Shown piece after piece: positions 7,850-16,810 of a stretch of 64,000 bases of DNA. This stretch comes from Deferribacterales bacterium Deferri_01. GTDB taxonomy: Bacteria > Chrysiogenota > Deferribacteres > Deferribacterales > Geovibrionaceae. Below the pieces are notes generated by a model. That model saw nothing but the letters and a program-made list of their open reading frames with translations, was not told the DNA's origin and did no database searches. Position numbers and translations under genes: made by a program. Location of the stretch: the NCBI GenBank assembly GCA_001603805.1, contig LUZY01000003.1, positions 62,001-126,000 of the forward strand. Reading direction: 5' to 3'. The first letter of the stretch is position 1, and each line of letters opens with the position of its first letter.

Positions 7850-10401
7850 AAGCTTTTAAGAGTATTGTTTTCAAGAAGAGCAGGCGCTGGTTTATCGATA
7901 AAATAGCCCTGAGCATAATCCACGCCCAGCTCCTTGAGAGAATTCAGAACTTCGCCATTTTCAACAAATTCCGCCACTGTACGGATTTTCAGTTCGGCGG
8001 CGAGGGTCAGCGCACTTTTAACGAATGCCTTGTCCACATCATCATTGAGTATATTTCGGATGAAGTCGCCTTCTATCTTGATGAAATCAATGGGGAAACT
8101 CTTGATGTACTGAAAGGAAGAGAAGCCTGAACCGAAATCATCTATGGCGAAAAGGAATCCTTCTTCCTTGAGTTTTGTTATAAAATGGGCAAGGAGGGAG
8201 ATATTCTTAACTGTTTCTCTTTCCGTTATTTCAAATACGATGCGGGTTTTATCCACTCCATACTTCTCTACAAGCCCAAGGATTTGTGATGCGAACTCCT
8301 CCATCATCAATGATTTCGGGGAGAGGTTGACGAAAAGCCACCCCTCATAGCCTGCCTGCTTAATTTCTGCAAAAGCTTTCTCCATAAGCATAAGATCCAT
8401 TCTGTGCATAACACCCATTAACTCGGCATCATCAATAAATTCCGCAGCAGGCATTATCCTGCCGTTCACAGGTATGCGCATAAGAAGTTCATGAACGGCA
8501 ACTTTATTGTCAGAAAGAGACATGATCGGCTGAAAATAGGGGATAAGGCTTTTGTTTTCTATGGCGTTGAGTATTATCTGGTTTTTTACACCTATCTCTT
8601 TGAGACTGTTGATAATATCCTCACCCGTGGGAGCGCATATACGGTTTTTGCCTTCTCTTTTCGCCTTGTACATCATGTTGCTGGCGACAAGGAAAAGTTT
8701 TTTGTCCTCATCAGCGTGAAATGGATAGCTGGCTATGCCTATTGATGTGGTTGCTTTTATGTTTTTTCCGTCCGGTGCAAGTACGTTTACTGCATCCAGA
8801 CTCGTTTTGATGCGCTGGACAACTGCGTATGCGTTTTCCTCGTCCGCTTCCGGCAGAATTATTGTAAATTCATCCCCGCCGTAGCGTGCCACTATGTCTT
8901 CTTCCCGCCCGGTGGTTTTCAGTTTTTCAGCGAATCTCTGCAGCAGTTTGTCGCCGAATGCGTGACCGTAGACGTCATTTATAAGCTTGAAGTTGTCAAA
9001 GTCCAACACCACCAGAGAGAACCATGATTTGTGCCTTTCCGCTCTTTTTGTTTCAGCCTTAAGCAGATCCCAAAACATGCGTTGGTTGTGCAGGTTTGTG
9101 AGAGGATCTCTGGTTGCAAAAAACTCAACATCCTTGGTGTAAAGGTGGATTGCTTTTACCGAACCAACAACATTCATCAGCGTGGTCAGGATGCTGTCCA
9201 CAACTATTGACTGTGACCTGTCCTCGTTAAACGGTGTCTGAATGCCTATTCCGGTGATGTTTCCGATACGTCTTTCCGGAAAGGTTATATTTTTAAGCTG
9301 CGCTTCGATCTCTTCCTTGCGCATTTTCACCAGATCTTTGCCCACTTCCGCCACGTAGTGCTTTATTGAGGGTGGGCTGTCGTTGAAGATGCTTTTGAGC
9401 ATGGGTATGTCAAAAACTGCTTCCTCAAAAGCCATCTTAGTTTCGGTATCCGGATTATGATTCCAGAAGATAAACAGCTCATAGGTATTATCTGTTTTAA
9501 AAACAGCAAACAACGCCTGACAGTAAACAACGGAGTTTACACTGCGAAGAAGCTTTTTGGTGTAGTCCACCCAGTCTGTTATGGCTTCAGCGGTTATTAC
9601 AAGACGTTCCATGAGTCTTATCTGAAACTGAAGGGTATCATTGTCTGTGGCTATGCTTCGCAGCCTTCCCGCAAGTTCTTCAATTTCTTCGTTTATTGCT
9701 GCAACCTCAGTGAGATGAAAATCACTTCTCTGCATGCTCATGGAGCTTAGATCTTCAACCGAGTTTATGTTGCTTATGCTTGTATGGAGCTTATCCAGCA
9801 TCTGTTTGAGTCTGCGTGAGACAAAAAAGGATATTACAACACCTATAAGAAGAGGGACAGGAAGGATAACAGTGAGAAGAAGGCGGATGTTCCGTGCAGT
9901 TTTATCCTGAAGGAAGAAAAAGTTCTGTGTTGTTCTTATTACTCCCATGATATCGCCTTCAATGACGTTGTTATGGCATTCGAGACAGGGTTTTTCCGCG
10001 ATAACAGGCATCACTTCTGTAAGCGAATCGCTGGAATGCACAGTGTGCATGCTGCCTGTGCGGAAAGCCTCCTTAACAAGATCGTCCGGCTCGTGTTCTC
10101 TGATATATCCGAACATTTCGCTTACGGCGTAGCCTCTGTAAAGCTCTATGGACATATCACTGTTGTCAAATGATTTTGTGATATTTTCCATTATGTATTC
10201 AAGTTCTTCTCTGGATGCACCCCGTTCCATAGCGATGTAGAGGGTGTCAAACGTTTGCTCAAGCATTATGCGTGCTGTTTTATCCGCATAACCCAGAAGA
10301 AGCTTATTATAGGAATATGAGCTGATTGTATAAACGCCTGCGAAAACCAGAAACGCAGTCAGAAGTGTTGAGGCGAGTATGTAATGTTTTATACTTTTCA
10401 T
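7846..10401 (-). CDS. Membrane c-type-haem sensor with GGDEF and EAL domains
   Basis: Bifunctional cyclic-di-GMP enzyme of 851 residues. Membrane helix at about 7-27, a periplasmic domain with a single haem c motif CLECH (139-143), a second helix at about 173-194 and a linker. The GGDEF domain has an intact active site (GGDEF 508-512) and an intact inhibitory RxxD site (R499, D502). The EAL domain carries ELL at 638-640, then FEITERE and IDDFGSG, so phosphodiesterase residues appear largely present. The periplasmic part resembles the DUF3365/Tll0287-like haem domains, so redox or gas sensing is likely. A chemoreceptor at 24865 uses the same kind of input. Confidence 0.92.
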   Translation of the reverse strand: MKSIKHYILASTLLTAFLVFAGVYTISSYSYNKLLLGYADKTARIMLEQTFDTLYIAMERGASREELEYIMENITKSFDNSDMSIELYRGYAVSEMFGYIREHEPDDLVKEAFRTGSMHTVHSSDSLTEVMPVIAEKPCLECHNNVIEGDIMGVIRTTQNFFFLQDKTARNIRLLLTVILPVPLLIGVVISFFVSRRLKQMLDKLHTSISNINSVEDLSSMSMQRSDFHLTEVAAINEEIEELAGRLRSIATDNDTLQFQIRLMERLVITAEAITDWVDYTKKLLRSVNSVVYCQALFAVFKTDNTYELFIFWNHNPDTETKMAFEEAVFDIPMLKSIFNDSPPSIKHYVAEVGKDLVKMRKEEIEAQLKNITFPERRIGNITGIGIQTPFNEDRSQSIVVDSILTTLMNVVGSVKAIHLYTKDVEFFATRDPLTNLHNQRMFWDLLKAETKRAERHKSWFSLVVLDFDNFKLINDVYGHAFGDKLLQRFAEKLKTTGREEDIVARYGGDEFTIILPEADEENAYAVVQRIKTSLDAVNVLAPDGKNIKATTSIGIASYPFHADEDKKLFLVASNMMYKAKREGKNRICAPTGEDIINSLKEIGVKNQIILNAIENKSLIPYFQPIMSLSDNKVAVHELLMRIPVNGRIMPAAEFIDDAELMGVMHRMDLMLMEKAFAEIKQAGYEGWLFVNLSPKSLMMEEFASQILGLVEKYGVDKTRIVFEITERETVKNISLLAHFITKLKEEGFLFAIDDFGSGFSSFQYIKSFPIDFIKIEGDFIRNILNDDVDKAFVKSALTLAAELKIRTVAEFVENGEVLNSLKELGVDYAQGYFIDKPAPALLENNTLKSF

Positions 10402-10577
10402 AAATGTCTTTCAGCCATATCCTGTCTGTTAATTAATAATATTATAACTATATATAATTATTTTTATGAGAAAAAGCAAAGAACGCTTAAGAGATATGCA
10501 AATAAACGGCAAGAACCTCTCGGTAAAATATATTGCTTCTGCTCAATGGTTATGTCGGGATAATGAATCTCAACAAA

Positions 10578-11636
10578 CTATTTTACACCGTCTTCACGCA
10601 AAATGCTAAGAAGTTCGGGTAAAAGATTTTTTTCATCAACTTTTTTTACAATTTCTCCTTTTTTAAAAAGAAGTCCCTGTCCTCTGCCTCCGGCTATGCC
10701 GTAATCGGCTTCTCTGGCTTCACCCGGACCATTGACCGGACAGCCCATAACAGCTATGTGCAGAGGAGTTTTAAATGCGGCGAGGGCTTTTTCAGTTTCC
10801 TCCGCCAGATTTATGAGATCAATTTCTGCTCTGCCGCAGGTCGGGCAGGAAATAACCTGAACTCCTCTCTGCCTGAGTTCAAGTGATTTCAGTATTTCCC
10901 AAGCCACTCTGACTTCCTGAACAGGATCCCCCGTGAGAGAAACACGGATTGTGTCTCCTATCCCTCTGGAAAGAACGGCTCCAATGCCTGCTGCGGATTT
11001 TACCGTTCCGGTAAAAACCGTTCCTGCCTCTGTTATACCCACATGCAGCGGGTAGGGGAACTCTTCCGCAAAGCGGGTGTAGGCAGCTATGGAGAGATTA
11101 ACGCTGCTTGCTTTAAGCGAAACCTTGAAATCAGTGAATGAATGTTTCTCAAAGAGCCTTACGTGTCCGGCTGCGGAGCGAACAATAGCTTCCGCACTGA
11201 CACCGTACTGTTTTTTGATTTCTTTTTCAATTGAACCGGAGTTCACCCCGATGCGTATGGATTTTCCATTGGCTTTCGCAGCGTGGATCACCCTGACACA
11301 TTTATCTTCCCCGCCAATATTTCCGGGGTTGATTCTTATGCAGTCTGCTCCGTTTTCAAAGCTTGCCAAAGCGAGCCTGTGGTCAAAATGTATATCTGCT
11401 ATGAGCGGTATTTTTATCTGTTTTTTAATTGTTTTGATGGCGTCCGCCGCCTGAGCGTCCACCACGGCGACACGGACGATCTCACAGCCGGCTTCCTCCA
11501 GACGCTTTATCTGGGCGACAGTTGCTTCGATATCTCTGGTGTCTGTATTTGTCATGGATTGAACGGAGACAGGCGCACCGCCGCCTATTTTTATACTGCC
11601 GACAGAAATCTGTTTTGTATCAGTTCTATAAAACAA
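10578..11636 (-). CDS. ispG: 4-hydroxy-3-methylbut-2-en-1-yl diphosphate synthase
   Basis: Cytosolic [4Fe-4S] enzyme of the MEP isoprenoid pathway that converts MEcPP to HMBPP. The 352 residues match the short two-domain bacterial form. The N-terminal TIM-barrel part has VQSMTNTDTRD, and the cluster ligands C264, C267 (SCPTCGR) and C299 (MGCPVNGPGE) are visible with the following Glu. Its start lies inside the end of the phosphohexomutase gene (11-bp overlap), so the two are co-transcribed. The assignment is secure. Confidence 0.97.
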   Translation of the reverse strand: MFYRTDTKQISVGSIKIGGGAPVSVQSMTNTDTRDIEATVAQIKRLEEAGCEIVRVAVVDAQAADAIKTIKKQIKIPLIADIHFDHRLALASFENGADCIRINPGNIGGEDKCVRVIHAAKANGKSIRIGVNSGSIEKEIKKQYGVSAEAIVRSAAGHVRLFEKHSFTDFKVSLKASSVNLSIAAYTRFAEEFPYPLHVGITEAGTVFTGTVKSAAGIGAVLSRGIGDTIRVSLTGDPVQEVRVAWEILKSLELRQRGVQVISCPTCGRAEIDLINLAEETEKALAAFKTPLHIAVMGCPVNGPGEAREADYGIAGGRGQGLLFKKGEIVKKVDEKNLLPELLSILREDGVK

Positions 11637-13050
11637 TTTTCATCCCCGTAATTTTCTCCAGCAGAAGAATATAGCTCTCCATGGCTTCTTTGTCCAGTGC
11701 TTCAAAGCGTAAAACCACAGCCGGTTGAGTGTTGCTTGCACGCAACAATGCCCAGCCTTTTTCAAATGTTATTCTAACGCCGTCTATGCTGTTTATATCT
11801 TTAATTAAGTCGGACTTTTTACGCATATTCTCAAATTCTCTTTTGACTTTTTCCACAAAAGAAAATTTTTCAGCATCTGAAAAATCCAGCCGTATTTCAG
11901 GAGTATTAATATATTCAGGAAAGTTTTCCACCAGTCCGTCAGCGTTTTTTATTTCACCCGCCAGAAGCCTGTCTGTATATATCTCAAAGAAGCGAAGTGA
12001 AGCGTAAATACCGTCATCAAAGCCGAAAAAACGGTCATTGAAGAAAATATGTGCGCTGGTTTCCCCTGCAAGCGGAGCATTCAGTTCAAGCATTCTGTCT
12101 TTTATCATAGAGTGCCCCGCCTTCCACATGACAGCTTCTGCGCCGCACTTTTCCAGAATATCATAAAGCGCCTGCGATGCTTTTACATCACCGATAACCA
12201 CAGGGTTTTTCTCACGGCGGCATAAATCTTCAGCGAAAACGGCAAGGAGCATATCGCCCCTGATTATATGTCCTGAGCATGTTACGGCTACTATTCTGTC
12301 TGCATCGCCATCATAGGCTGCTGCGAAATCCGCTCCATGTTCACTTATTGCGTCTATTGCATCTTTAAGGTTTTTGTCCACTGTGGGGTCGGGGTGATGG
12401 TTGGGGAATGTGCCGTCTTCTTCACAAAAAAGTGGAATTACCTCCGCTCCGAGCTTTTCAAAAAGCAGAGGAGCAATCCGTGATGCCACGCCGTTTCCGC
12501 AGTCGATTACAATTTTCGGTTTTTTGGGCAGGCGGCTGATTTTTTCCTTCAGCGTGACAAAGTGATTCAGTGTCCACTCAATATATTCAGCAGTCATATC
12601 TTTTGATGAAAATGAGCCCTTTGCGTCTTTTTTGATATAACCTCGTTCAAGTATGCTGCGGTATATTTCCTGAATCATGTGAGAATGATAAACCTTTACA
12701 TCGCTTCCGAACTTCATTCCGTTATATTCCGGCGGGTTGTGGCTGCCTGTGATCATTATATATCCGTCGGCGTCAGTTGTTTTGGAGGTGAAGTAAAGAA
12801 CAGGTGACGGGCATATACCTGCGTCCAGAACATCTGCTCCGGCGTCAATGAGCCCCTGAACGGTGTGTCGGAATAGTTCTTCCGATGAAGGGCGGACATC
12901 TCTGCCCACTGCAACTTTACATTTTCGTCCCTTTTCTTTAAAAAGTTTTCCGGCAAACGCATTTGCCACCAGTGCCGCTGCATCGTATGAAAGTTTATCA
13001 GGCACTGTGCCCCTGACATCGTAATCCCTGAAAATTGAAGCTTCGATCAA
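11626..13050 (-). CDS. Phosphomannomutase/phosphoglucomutase
   Basis: Alpha-D-phosphohexomutase of the AlgC/ManB type, 474 residues, which interconverts hexose 1- and 6-phosphates for envelope sugars. The phosphoserine loop TGSHNP is at 101-106 (Ser103), the metal loop DGDADR at about 246-251, the sugar-specificity segment GETSAH in domain 3, and RASNTQPAVVLRFEA in domain 4 for phosphate binding. The start is a TTG at 13050 with CGGAG seven bases upstream. It is the first gene of a two-gene unit with ispG. The substrate preference cannot be fixed from sequence. Confidence 0.93.
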   Translation of the reverse strand: MIEASIFRDYDVRGTVPDKLSYDAAALVANAFAGKLFKEKGRKCKVAVGRDVRPSSEELFRHTVQGLIDAGADVLDAGICPSPVLYFTSKTTDADGYIMITGSHNPPEYNGMKFGSDVKVYHSHMIQEIYRSILERGYIKKDAKGSFSSKDMTAEYIEWTLNHFVTLKEKISRLPKKPKIVIDCGNGVASRIAPLLFEKLGAEVIPLFCEEDGTFPNHHPDPTVDKNLKDAIDAISEHGADFAAAYDGDADRIVAVTCSGHIIRGDMLLAVFAEDLCRREKNPVVIGDVKASQALYDILEKCGAEAVMWKAGHSMIKDRMLELNAPLAGETSAHIFFNDRFFGFDDGIYASLRFFEIYTDRLLAGEIKNADGLVENFPEYINTPEIRLDFSDAEKFSFVEKVKREFENMRKKSDLIKDINSIDGVRITFEKGWALLRASNTQPAVVLRFEALDKEAMESYILLLEKITGMKIVL

Positions 13051-13104
13051 GGCATGCTCCGTTATGCTTTGTAACTATTATTGTATTTATTTTTGAAAAA
13101 ACTG

Positions 13105-13113
13105 TGCTATAAT
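13105..13113 (+). promoter_or_regulatory. Extended -10 promoter abutting a start codon
   Basis: TGCTATAAT: an extended TGn element and a perfect TATAAT (13108-13113), with only 6 nt (CTTTTC) before the ATG at 13120. No Shine-Dalgarno sequence is visible. Transcription should begin at or next to the A of the ATG, giving a leaderless mRNA. Confidence 0.6.
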
Positions 13114-13119
13114 CTTTTC

Positions 13120-13926
13120 ATGAAGAAAATAGCCTGTTTTATCAATGATGACAGTTTCTTAGAGCGGCTTATGGATTTTTGTGCGGCCGAACGGTTCGCC
13201 CTCGTTAATTTTAATGAGGAAAAATGCGAACTTGATGTTTCTGTCATTGTATTCATAACGGATTGTTTCGAGACGGTAAAGGCTTTTCGTGAGGATATTC
13301 CGCTCTGTTTTATTGGTAAAAGAGGCGATCTTCCCGAAGGTGTTTTAGCCGTTGATGAATACTTTGACCATGTTCAGCTTAGGTATCTTGTTGATGCTGT
13401 TTGCCATAACGGAAATATGGAAAACAGTATAGCCTCTGTCCGCCCGGTTTCGGTTGGAAAAACCTTCACAGTCGCCAACGATATTTTTAATGTTGAACGC
13501 ATCGTATATATACTGACAAAAGAATTTATCTACTTCCTTGACTTTAATTCTCTGGAGAAAATCCGTATAGGTCTTGCTGAAATGATAACCAATGCCATTG
13601 AACACGGCAACCTTTCAATTTCCGGTGATCAGAAATTGGAAGCAACAGAAAACGGAACCTATTACTCTCTTATTGAAGAAAGACTCAAGGATGAAAAATA
13701 CAAGGATAAAAGGGTAACTTTCACTTACTTTATTGACAGTTCCGAAGTAAGAATTTCAATTGAGGATCAGGGCAGGGGGTTCAAAGTTGATGATATCCCC
13801 GATCCAACCATGCAGGAAGGGCTTTTCAAACTCCATGGTCGTGGTATCCTTATTACAAGAATGTATTTTGACGATGTCCTTTATAATGACATCGGAAACA
13901 GGGTTGAACTTGTAAAGAGGTTCTAA
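13120..13926 (+). CDS. Anti-sigma-type ATPase (HATPase_c) with N-terminal receiver-like region
   Basis: 268 residues. The first 100 or so resemble a degenerate response-regulator receiver (MKKIACFINDD, then CFIGKR). The C-terminal part is a GHKL ATPase of the RsbW/SpoIIAB kind, with N box EMITNAIEHGN, G1 box DQGRGF and G2 box HGRGILI. It probably phosphorylates or binds a regulator by ATP-dependent partner switching; no anti-anti-sigma partner is adjacent. I start it at the ATG at 13120, because the extra 13 upstream residues (TTG at 13081) would include the promoter. The stop overlaps the next gene by one base (TAATG). Confidence 0.85.
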   Translation: MKKIACFINDDSFLERLMDFCAAERFALVNFNEEKCELDVSVIVFITDCFETVKAFREDIPLCFIGKRGDLPEGVLAVDEYFDHVQLRYLVDAVCHNGNMENSIASVRPVSVGKTFTVANDIFNVERIVYILTKEFIYFLDFNSLEKIRIGLAEMITNAIEHGNLSISGDQKLEATENGTYYSLIEERLKDEKYKDKRVTFTYFIDSSEVRISIEDQGRGFKVDDIPDPTMQEGLFKLHGRGILITRMYFDDVLYNDIGNRVELVKRF

Positions 13927-14738
13927 TGATTCGCTTTCTCGGAACTCGAGGTACTATTTCTGTATCAGGTGCTGATTTTGCCAAATACGGCGGCAACACT
14001 GCCTGTCTGATGATTCCTGTGGACGACAAAAGATGTATCGTGCTGGACGGCGGCACAGGTATATATAACCTCAACAACATGGGAAACTTTGAAGAATATC
14101 ACATTTTCCTTACACATCTTCACTGGGATCACATATGCGGTCTGCCGCTCTTCAGACCATTTTACACGCCCGGCAAGCATATATTCCTGTATCTTGAGGA
14201 TAAAAGCTCTCTTACATCTAAAGATTTTCTGAAAGTTCTGTTTAATCCGCCTTTTTTCCCAATTCCCCGGACAATGCTGAAGTCAAATATTCGTTTTAAC
14301 CTAATCAGAGGCGGTCAGCATTTTGTCTTCGGTGCTATTACTGTTTTTGCTGCGGAGGGCAATCATCCCGACGGCGCTCTGATGTATAAAATTCAGGATG
14401 GGAACACCACAACCCTTTTCGCAACAGATTTTGAACACGGAACAGAGCGTGATGACTTCCTGATAGAGTTCGGGCACGGGTGTGATTACCTTGTTTTTGA
14501 TACCACGTATACTCCCGAAGAGTATGAAGGAAAAAACGGACGCACACCAAAGATCGGGTGGGGACACTCAACATATGAAAAAGGCGCAGAGCTGGCGCTT
14601 AAGGGGAATATGAAAAACCTTGTTCTGTATCATCATAATCCCGACTATACGGACAAGGATCTTGACGCTATGTTTGAAGCGGCAAAAAAAGTGTTTCCAT
14701 CAACAATATGTGCCTATGACGGCTTCGAGATAAAATAA
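13926..14738 (+). CDS. MBL-fold metal-dependent hydrolase
   Basis: Metallo-beta-lactamase fold protein of 270 residues. It starts with FLGTRGTISVSG and GGNTAC, as in the group that includes class III-type cyclic nucleotide phosphodiesterases. The metal motif THLHWDH is clear, with later metal and active-site positions in GNHPDGA, TDFEHG and YHHNPDYTD. It is translationally coupled to the upstream ATPase gene. Hydrolysis of a cyclic nucleotide is a guess from family resemblance. No signal peptide, so it is cytosolic. Confidence 0.88.
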   Translation: MIRFLGTRGTISVSGADFAKYGGNTACLMIPVDDKRCIVLDGGTGIYNLNNMGNFEEYHIFLTHLHWDHICGLPLFRPFYTPGKHIFLYLEDKSSLTSKDFLKVLFNPPFFPIPRTMLKSNIRFNLIRGGQHFVFGAITVFAAEGNHPDGALMYKIQDGNTTTLFATDFEHGTERDDFLIEFGHGCDYLVFDTTYTPEEYEGKNGRTPKIGWGHSTYEKGAELALKGNMKNLVLYHHNPDYTDKDLDAMFEAAKKVFPSTICAYDGFEIK

Positions 14739-14739
14739 G

Positions 14740-15927
14740 CTAGCCGATTACCCTGTTTTTACCGAACCGCTTTCCGTTATACAAGTTCTTGTCAGCACGC
14801 TCAAGGAGCGACTCCACGCTTTCGCCTTCCATATATTGAGCCACACCTATAGTTACTGTTATCACAAAGCTTTTTTCCTTCAGGGTGAAGTTTGTTGTCT
14901 CCACCTTTGCTCTTATCTGTTCGGCTATGCGGACGGCATTTTCAATGTCGGTATTAAGGAGAAGCACAAGGAACTCCTCTCCGCCGTATCTGAATGAAAA
15001 ATCTGATTTACGTACATGAAATCTGACAACCTCGGCAAGATGCTTGATGACCTGATCACCAACTATATGTCCGTAAATGTCGTTGATATTTTTGAAATTA
15101 TCTATATCCATAAGGAGAATGCAGAAAGGCTGTCCGTGTCTTCCGAACCGGACTATCTCCTCAGCCAGTTTAATGTCCATATATTTTCTGTTGTTGAGTC
15201 CGGTGAGGTGGTCTGTGATTGTTTCCTGACGGTATTTGCGTATATTTTCATTAAGCTGGGCGACTTCCTTTTTGTATTCCGTAAGTTCGCTCTCTATTTT
15301 GGAGTAGCTTTCGGTCATGCTGCCCAGCCTGTCTTTTTTGCCGGCAATTTTTGAGTCAAAGGCTTCCATAAACTTATTAAAAGGCTTACCCGGGAAAACT
15401 ATTCCTTCCTCACGGAGTATCTGTTCAATCTCCTCTGCGTTGCCCATCAGTTCCTGATCCTGACTAATATCCTCTTCAACAAAACGGATGTTGTCTTCAA
15501 GGTTGTCGGACATTTTGTCCTGTGTTGTGAGGACTTTTTTAAAGAGAGACTCCACAAACTCAGTAAGGGTCGAGAGGCGTTTATCGCTTTTAATAAGCTG
15601 TCCTGACACTGCACCCAGAATGGTATCTATTACATCTTCAAGATCGGAGCCATTGTTAATCATTAAGAATACTTCTGCCAGATCCTTGTCACTGACGTAA
15701 CCCTTGAGCATATCAATATATGGAAGTATTCTGTTTGTTACTGATGTTTTGTAAACGGGCGTGCATGTCGCCTGAAAAAGTCTGTTAAAGTCCTCATCCG
15801 CTGTGAGCGCTTCGTTTAGTGATTTATCAGTGAGGTTGATTTTTTTTTCAGACATTTTTTTCAGTATGCCGCGTATGATCGGACTTAAACTTTCGGAATA
15901 ATATTCAATGGTTTTGTCTGCCATCAT
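14740..15927 (-). CDS. Diguanylate cyclase (GGDEF)
   Basis: 395-residue soluble protein that makes cyclic-di-GMP. The N-terminal 230 residues are helical with no recognised sensor and end in a coiled coil (about 205-235) that should set the dimer. The cyclase starts at TDHLTGLNNRKYMD; the active site is GGEEF (315-319) and the inhibitory site RKSD (306-309, an intact RxxD). Two ATGs open the frame, and the second (15924) has better spacing from AAGGG. It is convergent with the MBL gene and probably monocistronic. Confidence 0.93.
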   Translation of the reverse strand: MMADKTIEYYSESLSPIIRGILKKMSEKKINLTDKSLNEALTADEDFNRLFQATCTPVYKTSVTNRILPYIDMLKGYVSDKDLAEVFLMINNGSDLEDVIDTILGAVSGQLIKSDKRLSTLTEFVESLFKKVLTTQDKMSDNLEDNIRFVEEDISQDQELMGNAEEIEQILREEGIVFPGKPFNKFMEAFDSKIAGKKDRLGSMTESYSKIESELTEYKKEVAQLNENIRKYRQETITDHLTGLNNRKYMDIKLAEEIVRFGRHGQPFCILLMDIDNFKNINDIYGHIVGDQVIKHLAEVVRFHVRKSDFSFRYGGEEFLVLLLNTDIENAVRIAEQIRAKVETTNFTLKEKSFVITVTIGVAQYMEGESVESLLERADKNLYNGKRFGKNRVIG

Positions 15928-16376
15928 CCACCCTTATGAAATAATGATTTATTATAATGCATAATGATGTATTAATAAAGCTGATTTAGTGCAGCATAAA
16001 AACTGACTGCTTGATTTAAAATGTTAAAAAGTGTAAAAACATTTTCATAAAGGCGCATGTGTTGCATGTGTGTAAAATGAGGGCAGAACGCTGTATTAAT
16101 GCGTAATAAATTGTATTGACAAGGGAAACAAGTTTTGATAACTTCCTTCCTGACTGTACACTGTATACAGTTCTGAATGTACTGCGTTCCGCTTCATACA
16201 AAGGTTTTAGCCAAACTTAAACCGGTTTTGGCCGGCTGTTTTACCGGTCAGACATGTTAGTTATGACGCCCTTACGGGGTTTCCGTTAAAGGACTGCCAT
16301 TTTTTGGCTGTCTGTTATTTTGAAACTCCGGAGGAATCGTAACGCAGCAGTCTTTAATCACAAGCAGAGGTCATTA
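15928..16376 (+). promoter_or_regulatory. Non-coding region with promoter, palindrome and leader of the atp operon
   Basis: 449 nt without a convincing gene. TTGACA at 16116-16121 with a weak -10 (TAACTT, 16139-16144, 17-nt gap) may drive the operon. Just downstream is a perfect 12-bp palindrome ACTGTATACAGT (16160-16171), well placed for a repressor. The rest would be a leader of about 230 nt with GC-rich pairing segments, including GACTGCCA and TGGCTGTC (about 16291-16312). I recognised no known riboswitch. Confidence 0.4.
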
Positions 16377-16799
16377 ATGGTATACGTTGACTTTACTATC
16401 GTTATTCAGATCATTCAGTTTCTCCTTATCATCTTTATCAGCAAAAAACTGATTCTTGACCCGACGCTCAAAACCATGCAGGCGAGAGATTCCCGTATCA
16501 AGTCCCTTACGGACGAGGCGGAAGGCTTACGCGCAGAGGTAGAGGCGGGCAGAAAAAGTTACGAAGAAAAGATGAACGCAATGAGAGCCGAAATGGCTGA
16601 GTATCAGAGAAAAATCAGAGAGGAAGCCTCTAAGGAAGCAGCAGTTAAGGTTGCTCAGTCCAAAGCAGAGGTGGACGCAAAGGTTGAAGCAGCGCTGCTT
16701 AAACTCGAAAATGAGAAAGAAGTGGCAGCTAAAAACATGGACGCAATGGTCGGCGAACTTTCCGATCTGATAGTTCAGAAAATTCTTAAGTCTGCGTAG
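16377..16799 (+). CDS. atpF': ATP synthase subunit b' (second b-type stator)
   Basis: About 140 residues. One N-terminal membrane helix (IVIQIIQFLLIIFI, about residues 7-20) is followed by a long charged coiled coil, as in b-type peripheral stalks. AGAGG lies a few bases before the ATG at 16377; a longer reading from 16320 would add a non-conserved basic stretch. The following gene is a second b-type subunit, so the stalk is probably a b/b' heterodimer, as in many deep-branching bacteria and photosynthetic organisms. First gene of the atp operon. Confidence 0.9.
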   Translation: MVYVDFTIVIQIIQFLLIIFISKKLILDPTLKTMQARDSRIKSLTDEAEGLRAEVEAGRKSYEEKMNAMRAEMAEYQRKIREEASKEAAVKVAQSKAEVDAKVEAALLKLENEKEVAAKNMDAMVGELSDLIVQKILKSA

Positions 16800-16810
16800 G
16801 GGGAGTGGCA

